Part shown: positions 36,101 through 40,460 of the stretch, in pieces | Layout of the letters: every line of letters begins with the position of its first letter | Numbering within the stretch: the first letter of the stretch is position 1 | Assembly: GCA_021811235.1 (NCBI GenBank) | Contig: JAJZPG010000026.1 | Coordinates: 1-40,460, forward strand | From: Pseudomonadota bacterium | GTDB lineage: Bacteria; Pseudomonadota; Gammaproteobacteria; Burkholderiales; Thiobacillaceae | Reading direction: 5' to 3' | DNA length: 40,460 nt | The notes under the pieces: model-generated | What the model was told of the DNA's origin: nothing | The model's database searches: none | Seen by the model: the letters and a program-made list of their open reading frames with translations, nothing else | Program-made: the position numbers and the translations under genes

Positions 36101-36964
36101 ATGCTTCATCTTCGAGCGCAGCACCCCGCCATCGCGGCTTTGCGAAGCGTCGTTCAAGTAGCTAGTCACGGCAAAACGCATCTTGTCGGCATTTTTCTGG
36201 ACAAGACCCTCCGGCTTGTAATTGCTGCCATAGGCCTTGCAGTTGCCCTCCAGTCCCTTGGTCGAGTCGCATACCTTGACCTGGACGTTGAATGTACCTT
36301 TCTGGGTGCCGCCGCGTGAAGTGCCGATTTCCACCCCCCAAGCCGTATTCTCGATATAAATGGACGAATCGCTATACGGCGTCACGCTCGAAGGGGCCAC
36401 GTTGTATGTGGCATTCAGCAATTTATGCGGGAACCAACTGTCGTTGTTTTGTTTTCTAGCGCGCCGGATCACCGTCTCGGTTGTGGTATCAACCACCCGG
36501 TTGCCGCCCGTCATCGTCCAGGTGAACATGTCGATCGCGGTCATAGTCGCCCAGTTGAGGAAATTGCCGCTCCACTTGGACGAACACGTATGGTTGCTGC
36601 CCGTGGCGCTGCTGGGTTCAAAACGGCCAGAACCAGAACTGTAGGTGTAGCACTTGTTGGCGTCGAAATACCCGAGGTATTCGTGTGTCGGAATGTAGCA
36701 GATGCCTACCGGACCGCCGCCCACGTTGGGGCGGGGCGTGGCGTAACTCCCCGTCCCGCAGCCTGCGGGGTTGCCTGGCTGGTCTGCGTAGGCCGCCCCC
36801 CCCATCGGGGTTTCGACCGACATGTTCAGTAGGACGTTGGGCACCACACTGTTGTCCAGGAACAGCGGGATGTCGCTGATCGTGTAGGCCGACGCGCTGC
36901 CAAGCGGCAGCAGCCAGGCAAAGCCGATCGCCAGGATGCCCCTTTTAAGTGTGATCATGTTCAT
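33149..36964 (-). CDS. pilY1: PilY1, type IV pilus tip adhesin
   Basis: A 1271-residue secreted protein with a signal peptide (residues 1-26, ending ASA). The N-terminal half is Cys-, Gly- and Thr-rich. The C-terminal half is the PilY1 beta-propeller ([35 protein letters not shown]). A Ca-binding loop [15 protein letters not shown] lies near residue 966, with further Asp-rich loops DSNGDGNPN (about 575) and [12 protein letters not shown] (about 1193). At the usual DxSxS vWA position it reads [13 protein letters not shown], so the metal site seems lost. ATG 36964 has GGGGA upstream. It should sit at the pilus tip and act in adhesion or surface sensing. Confidence 0.94.
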   Translation of the reverse strand: MNMITLKRGILAIGFAWLLPLGSASAYTISDIPLFLDNSVVPNVLLNMSVETPMGGAAYADQPGNPAGCGTGSYATPRPNVGGGPVGICYIPTHEYLGYFDANKCYTYSSGSGRFEPSSATGSNHTCSSKWSGNFLNWATMTAIDMFTWTMTGGNRVVDTTTETVIRRARKQNNDSWFPHKLLNATYNVAPSSVTPYSDSSIYIENTAWGVEIGTSRGGTQKGTFNVQVKVCDSTKGLEGNCKAYGSNYKPEGLVQKNADKMRFAVTSYLNDASQSRDGGVLRSKMKHVGPTYATTTGAVNNTLKEFDATNGLLVNNPDGASGYNSGVINYINKFSDVGYKSYDPIGELFYESIRYFKNLGPTPEYHNNWSSYAGGFNVVTTWDDPIQYSCQKNFIVGINDANPWLDKRLPGTYFTCSKAGATGLPAIFTASDCDPPSNADGDIDVTALTNTVGALEGLNGASWTDTGTWTSGTASGTNDSVGWVPGVAANAGSCTTKTITSLGEVMGTCPATQKHNSYYIAGLAYYANTQDLRSDLAGTQTVSTFIIDTQEYASNPLDGPKNMLWLAGKYGGFKDSNGDGNPNVSTTTSTAEWDADADGIPDNYVLASDPQKLVDALTRSFNDIFERTSSAAAVASNSTRVVTTAHLYQALFNSADWSGQLKAFPLDANGSIGTMVWDASQQIPAHGSRNIKTWDGSAGTDFSGTTIETAVGGASSLAYLRGDDTNEQKNGGTFRNRSSKLGDIVNADPHYVKDENFGYNVWATTEGTDYATFLANKVNRTAVVYAAANDGMLHAFRASDGVELFAYVPKTVIPNLHLLTAPAYSAPNPPGHRYFVDGSPTAWDAYWGGTPSWKTVLAGSLGAGGKAVYALNVTNPDSFGNSSVLWEFLGTNAGDETDQGNMGYILGAVTVARFPDGNYWAVFGNGINSANGKAVLFMVRVDDHTQVKAFDVGGAPNNGLSTPVLVDKDGDRIIDQVYAGDMKGNLWKFKFPSNSSQWDVAFKTGTTPIPLFQAKDVSGNPQPITAPVEVGLAPSGATGLMIYFGTGQYFAVGDNTNISTQSMYGVVDEDTSSAAYSGSNHRTQLNAQTIVYEATRLEDPTQPQSATNEEIRVRVLGTSAPDYATQKGWVLDLISPIAGAEGERVVSAPYLFDGTLIYQTITPVNIPCQYGGRSIMMQVNPSTGGALTIPAFDVNGDGYFNTNDMVDIGGGVMAQVSGVDSGVGISGGFGKPIQAGDRAYIPLSGSSGKLGAPPINSGTLKSRASWRQIQ

Positions 36965-36974
36965 CTCGCATCCC

Positions 36975-37328
36975 CTATTGCATCAGTTCAAGCACTTCGA
37001 CGCGCATCACCTTGCCGTTTTCGATGCGCAACCTTGCCTTGTCTATGTATCCGACCTGAGCCAGAGTGCCGCACGTAACTTGGTAGCCCGCAGCCCTTTC
37101 CATATTCATATGGCATTCGGTCGCCTGCGGCCACCTGACCGTATTGGTTACAGCAGTCCCCTTTACCAACGGGTAATACTTGCCGTCGAAAAACAATTTC
37201 TCGGCCGTGATCTCGGGCACGAAACCCTCAAGTTCGGTTGCAGCCTGCGCCGGGGCGGTTGCTGCAGTCAGTCCGCCTGTCAAGATGAACAGTGCGAACG
37301 GCCAGGAATAACGTGTCGGTAGCAACAT
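36975..37328 (-). CDS. Small exported protein between pilX and pilY1
   Basis: A 117-residue protein. The ATG at 37328 with AAGGGG upstream is preferred to a TTG two codons earlier. A signal peptide (FALFILTGGLTAATAPAQA) precedes a short beta-rich domain: FDGKYYPLVKG, CHMNMERAAGYQVTCGTLAQ with two Cys, and RIENGKVMRVEVLELMQ. Pseudomonas has a small protein PilY2 in this operon, but after pilY1 rather than before it. Similarity to PilY2 cannot be shown by eye. It is probably a pilus assembly or PilY1-partner protein. Confidence 0.75.
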   Translation of the reverse strand: MLLPTRYSWPFALFILTGGLTAATAPAQAATELEGFVPEITAEKLFFDGKYYPLVKGTAVTNTVRWPQATECHMNMERAAGYQVTCGTLAQVGYIDKARLRIENGKVMRVEVLELMQ

Positions 37329-37345
37329 CTTCAACCCCTTCGAAC

Positions 37346-37873
37346 CTAGCGTTCGTAAACTGCCTGCAAAATGACGATGGTGTCCGTGCTACGGCCCACG
37401 CCCCGGGCCGTTACGCGATATACCCCGGAATCCGGAATGGCTCCGATACCCAGCCCGCCGCCGCCGCCCGTCTTGGCGGGCATTTCCTCGATCACGAATC
37501 GTGGCACAGCATTGGTGCCCGCAGGTTGCCAGGCTGCTACGGATTGGGTTGACCAGGGATGGGTGCTGATCCAATAAGTTGTCAGCGTGCCTTGTGCAAT
37601 GCGCGGCGTGTATGCAGTACCTGAAGCAAATGCAGGCAGGGTCGCCCCTCTCAGGACCTGCTCGCCAGCGCGCAGGGCGGCCTCGGCTGCCTGAAAGGCC
37701 ATGTCACGATCTCGCGCGTTCCCGGACATGCGCTCCTCGAGCATGGTAGTCCGCATGGCGGCCATGGCGATGAGCGTCAGTACAACCATGAAGATGAGTC
37801 CGGTGATCAGCGCCATGCCGGTCTGGCGCCGCCTGGGAGGTGGAAGCACGGTATCGAATGATTTCATGGTCAT
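37346..37873 (-). CDS. pilX: Minor pilin PilX
   Basis: A 175-residue prepilin-like protein. The long leader PPPRRRQTG ends in Gly19, followed by the hydrophobic stretch MALITGLIFMVVLTLIAMAA and then TTMLEERMSGNARDRDMAFQ, the PilX family signature. Mature position 5 is Thr instead of Glu. The start is at 37873, with a second ATG two codons later, and overlaps nothing; the pilW stop is two bases upstream. A Gly-rich loop (TGGGGGLGIG) is near the C-terminus. It takes part in the pilus-initiating minor pilin complex. Confidence 0.9.
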   Translation of the reverse strand: MTMKSFDTVLPPPRRRQTGMALITGLIFMVVLTLIAMAAMRTTMLEERMSGNARDRDMAFQAAEAALRAGEQVLRGATLPAFASGTAYTPRIAQGTLTTYWISTHPWSTQSVAAWQPAGTNAVPRFVIEEMPAKTGGGGGLGIGAIPDSGVYRVTARGVGRSTDTIVILQAVYER

Positions 37874-37875
37874 GT

Positions 37876-38949
37876 TCAAGGCAAACGATTGCGCAGGCCG
37901 AAAGTGGCGGTGGCCACCCGGCGCAGACGTCGATCGGTGGTGGCGGGCGTGAGGGTCGCCCCTTCGACCACATAGGGCTGGGTCTGAGTCGCGACATTGT
38001 TCGAATTGCTGCGGAACACCAGACTGATCCGGGCAGTGAGAACTTGGCGCCAATTGGTGACATCGTCCGGTTCGACATAGTTGTCAACGACAAAGTCCAT
38101 GTTGGTGTCGATGCCGAAGCGCATCACGATGTTCTCGACATTCTCGACCAGTTCTTCTGCCGGATCGGTTTGCGCGCCCATCTGCTGCCGTCGGTAAAGC
38201 GCGGGGTTGCCAGCCGGGTTAGTACCGATGAAATAGGTCGTGCTCAGGATCGAATAGATCTCGGCATCCGAGCCGTACGCCTTGGACAGATTGTTGGTCG
38301 TGTTGCAGGCCGTACCGCCCAGAATGGCACAATTGCTTGTGGTATGTGCGATCGTCACGGTGCCCGAGGCAACGTTGGTCGCCCTGAACAGGTCTGCACT
38401 GGCGCAATCGGAGATCAGCAGAGCCTGCTCGGCGACGATGCCGGTTGGATTGCCGTTGATCTGAATGTTCGCGTTGACCGCGGTCATGTTGCCGATCAGA
38501 TTCACGCCCTCGGATGATGCACGGGTTACATGAAACACGCCTGTGTTGGCAAACCAATTGGCCGGAACCGTACCCGGGGCGCTCCATGTTGCGCTGGCGT
38601 AACCGTGCATGCCTTCAGCCAGCCCAACCGTCGGGGCACCATTAGCGATTACGGTGATCGGCATGGCCGCCGGGTTCTTGGGATCGATCGAGGACAAGTT
38701 CACACATCCAGAATACCCAGCCATGCGAACGTCCATCCCCACCTGATCCAACGCGTATCGCACGTTTTCCTGGATACGCGAGAAATCATCTTGGGTACGG
38801 AATGTCTGCCGGCTACCCAGATAGACGTAGCCAATGCCGCCCAGCATGATCAAGCCGATCGTGATCGCCACCATCAGTTCGACCAGGCCGAAGCCCCTGG
38901 ACTTTCCTGTCACTTGAAGGGGTGCCCTTTTCTGATTTGCCATGTTCAT
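37876..38949 (-). CDS. pilW: Minor pilin PilW
   Basis: A 357-residue large minor pilin. The leader ends GKSRG (Gly19), followed by FGLVELMVAITIGLIMLGGI with Glu at mature position 5, and RIQENVRYALDQVGMDVRMA, the PilW signature. The ATG at 38949 overlaps the pilV stop (ATGA). The C-terminal part has Cys pairs (ISDCAS, NCAILGGTAC) that may form disulfides. It is a component of the minor pilin core complex with PilV, PilX and FimU. Confidence 0.92.
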   Translation of the reverse strand: MNMANQKRAPLQVTGKSRGFGLVELMVAITIGLIMLGGIGYVYLGSRQTFRTQDDFSRIQENVRYALDQVGMDVRMAGYSGCVNLSSIDPKNPAAMPITVIANGAPTVGLAEGMHGYASATWSAPGTVPANWFANTGVFHVTRASSEGVNLIGNMTAVNANIQINGNPTGIVAEQALLISDCASADLFRATNVASGTVTIAHTTSNCAILGGTACNTTNNLSKAYGSDAEIYSILSTTYFIGTNPAGNPALYRRQQMGAQTDPAEELVENVENIVMRFGIDTNMDFVVDNYVEPDDVTNWRQVLTARISLVFRSNSNNVATQTQPYVVEGATLTPATTDRRLRRVATATFGLRNRLP

Positions 38950-39407
38950 AGCTGGCTTTCGACAATGAGTTGCTGGGCGGCAGACCCACTGGTGGCACGT
39001 GAGTCGTCCCACTGAACGGTAACCCGGATCCGGTCCTGGTTCGTACCGGACGTGGTGACAGCAATCGCGCCGTCGCCCGCGGGCAAAGTGCAAGCAATCG
39101 CGTTTTTCCAGTTGCCGATATCCTGTGCAGCGATCGATCCGGTGGCAGCGGTCGTCGAGCAGGTGGCCGGACTGCCCAAGGTTGCACCATTGTAGGCACC
39201 CGCCTGCGCGCCTGTACGATTGGCCCGGACACGATCGAGGATGTCGTACGCAAGCCAGGTTGCCTGGGTACTGTGATAGGCGCTTTCATTGTTTCTCATG
39301 CTGGCCGCCATCAAGCCCGCAAGGCCGAGCAGGCCGATCGACAGTACCAGCATGGCAACCAGCACTTCAAGCAAGGTGAATCCTGATTGTTTCATCGGCA
39401 ATCTCAT
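38946..39407 (-). CDS. pilV: Minor pilin PilV
   Basis: A 153-residue prepilin. Leader MRLPMKQSG, then FTLLEVLVAMLVLSIGLLGL with Glu at mature position 5, and WLAYDILDRVRANRTGAQAG. The ATG at 39407 overlaps the fimT stop. Cys in ATCSTTAATG and in AIACTLPAG could pair. The gene order fimT-pilV-pilW-pilX-pilY1-pilE with four-base overlaps marks one operon. Confidence 0.92.
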   Translation of the reverse strand: MRLPMKQSGFTLLEVLVAMLVLSIGLLGLAGLMAASMRNNESAYHSTQATWLAYDILDRVRANRTGAQAGAYNGATLGSPATCSTTAATGSIAAQDIGNWKNAIACTLPAGDGAIAVTTSGTNQDRIRVTVQWDDSRATSGSAAQQLIVESQL

Positions 39408-39919
39408 GGACAGGCAACCGCGGAAACGCGCGTCCTCCCGGTTCGTTCGATCTGGATGGCTCGCCCTTGAACACTGGTTGTCCCTGGGGGGCAAAGCGTC
39501 AGGGTGGTGCTGGCCGTTGTTGCCGTGGCCGCGATGGTCGTACGGCCGCTGGAGGTAAACGTAATCGTGCTCGCCACATCTGTGCCACCCGACAGGGCAC
39601 TCGCTCCGCTCAAAGCTCCTTGCACCCGAATTGGATTGCCCGCGGGATCCCGCACGATCCACCCCTGCTCCCAGCCGCCCGTGCAGGTTGCACCGTCGCT
39701 GCTAGCGCATACAGTCACATTGGCTGCGCGCCTGACCGCCTCGCTACGTGCGAGATTAAGGGCTGTGATCAAATCGTTGGCCTGCGACGCCATGCGGTTG
39801 TTCATCAAGAACGATTGAAATGACGGCACGGCAACGGCAAGCAAAATGGCCGCCACTGCAATCGTGACCAACAGTTCGATAAGAGTGAAGCCTCGCAATG
39901 AGGCCGGCGCTTCGACCAT
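39404..39919 (-). CDS. fimT: FimT/GspH-type minor pilin, first copy
   Basis: A 171-residue GspH/FimT-family prepilin. Leader MVEAPASLRG, then FTLIELLVTIAVAAILLAVA with Glu at mature position 5, and the family segment NDLITALNLARSEAVRRAA. The start at 39919 gives a typical leader, but its RBS is weak; an upstream in-frame start would give an unusual leader. Its stop overlaps the pilV start. A second member of the family follows at the window edge, so one is FimT and one FimU; which is which cannot be decided here. Confidence 0.87.
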   Translation of the reverse strand: MVEAPASLRGFTLIELLVTIAVAAILLAVAVPSFQSFLMNNRMASQANDLITALNLARSEAVRRAANVTVCASSDGATCTGGWEQGWIVRDPAGNPIRVQGALSGASALSGGTDVASTITFTSSGRTTIAATATTASTTLTLCPPGTTSVQGRAIQIERTGRTRVSAVACP

Positions 39920-40089
39920 GATGTTCAAGTTCTCGTTTTCACAATGCCACATTAAGAAAAACGGAGCGGAAATGTCCAATGCCAGGAGACGAATGGCGGA
40001 TTTGGATACATGAACGGCCCAACTCTGCCGGATTATCAGGATCCATTGTGGGTTAACGTCTCAGTTGAGGCCAACTTGAGTCTGTCGGG

Positions 40090-40460
40090 TCAGCAGATAT
40101 CGGTTTCGAGCCTGGGCCGCCCAGCCCGATTGACGACTATGTCACGCCGGCTCCCCGATACGCAGATGGAAAGCTTACCGTTGGCGATATTGTTCGAACC
40201 CTGGCTGCGACCGTCAGGCTGATAGCTGATGTAACGACTGAAGTTGGTTCCGCTGCTGGTGATGCTGACTCCCACCGATCTGCGGTCCTGGACCCACAGG
40301 AGAGCGTCATTTCCATCGACCACACCCCGGGTCCCACCGTCGACGAACACCAGCCAGCCCGCTTGCCAGTCCGCCGCGGCATCACAGGCCGTCGCGCTGC
40401 CGCCCGATTTGCAGACGGTGACGCGCACGCCGCGCTTGATCGCCTCGGAGCGTGCCAGCT
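40090..40460 (-). CDS. FimT/FimU-like minor pilin, partial at the window edge
   Basis: Only the C-terminal 123 codons are inside the window. The first residues read LARSEAIKRGVRVTVCKSGG, the segment that follows the N-terminal helix in GspH/FimT/FimU pilins; compare LARSEAVRRAANVTVCASSD in the neighbouring gene. The domain then runs GWLVFVDGG and VDGNDALLWVQD and ends CVSGSRRDIVVNRAGRPRLE, TDIC and a stop. Cys pairs match those of the first copy. It is separated from fimT by 170 bases, so it may be the start of the operon or a separate unit. Confidence 0.85.
   Translation of the reverse strand, partial: LARSEAIKRGVRVTVCKSGGSATACDAAADWQAGWLVFVDGGTRGVVDGNDALLWVQDRRSVGVSITSSGTNFSRYISYQPDGRSQGSNNIANGKLSICVSGSRRDIVVNRAGRPRLETDIC

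Overview
The window looks like chromosome of a GC-rich betaproteobacterium, most likely a sulfur-oxidising, Thiobacillus-like one. This rests on a proteasome homologue of the BPH type known from betaproteobacteria, three exported DsrE-like (sulfur-relay) proteins, a bc1 complex with betaproteobacterial traits, and the gene order rpsT-murJ-ribF-ileS-lspA-fkpB-ispH-pilus genes that is shared with Pseudomonas. The genus is inferred, not proven.

Layout. 1-269: start of an exported protein, cut by the window edge, then about 440 bases without a recognisable gene. 709-3831: a small zinc-ribbon membrane protein and the PilS/PilR two-component system, closed by a strong palindromic terminator. 3895-7717 (minus): tRNA-Thr, sspB, sspA, and the cytochrome bc1 operon petABC. 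7874-9046: a membrane-anchored Deg-type protease whose stop codon overlaps that of the convergent neighbour. 9043-14132: an apparent envelope-stress/sulfur locus with an ECF sigma factor, an anti-sigma factor fused to a DsrE-like periplasmic domain, and an exported DUF255 thioredoxin-like protein. Divergent from these are a secreted DsrE-like protein and a porin. The two divergent promoters have the same form, GGAATAA-N15-CGTC, placed around one palindrome. 14180-19115: orn, a hairpin repeat, a monohaem cytochrome c, phhB, a CZB-domain protein, rsgA with a non-canonical start, a third DsrE-like protein, a CBS protein, a DJ-1 protein and yajQ. 19187-23672 (minus): an arginine operon argD-argF-DUF2283-argG that continues into ppnP and the proteasome homologue. 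23780-25175: a PuuD-like membrane protein with a 31-residue membrane microprotein upstream, a DUF3579 protein and rpsT. 25366-32692: murJ, ribF, ileS, lspA, fkpB and ispH. 32731-40460 (minus): the type IV pilus minor pilin/tip adhesin operon fimU/T-fimT-pilV-pilW-pilX-(small exported protein)-pilY1-pilE, visibly less GC-rich, running off the right edge.

How the parts relate. PilSR at the left end is the usual sigma-54 regulator of type IV pilin transcription, and the minor pilin operon lies at the right end. The most unusual part is 9.0-14.1 kb: the sigma factor probably drives both itself and the DsrE-like gene, and is probably held by an anti-sigma factor whose sensor is a sulfur-relay-type domain. 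That suggests sensing of reactive sulfur or thiol redox state in the periplasm. A GC-rich palindromic repeat family occurs three times, once inside the 3' end of fkpB, and ileS carries a small in-frame repeat insertion.
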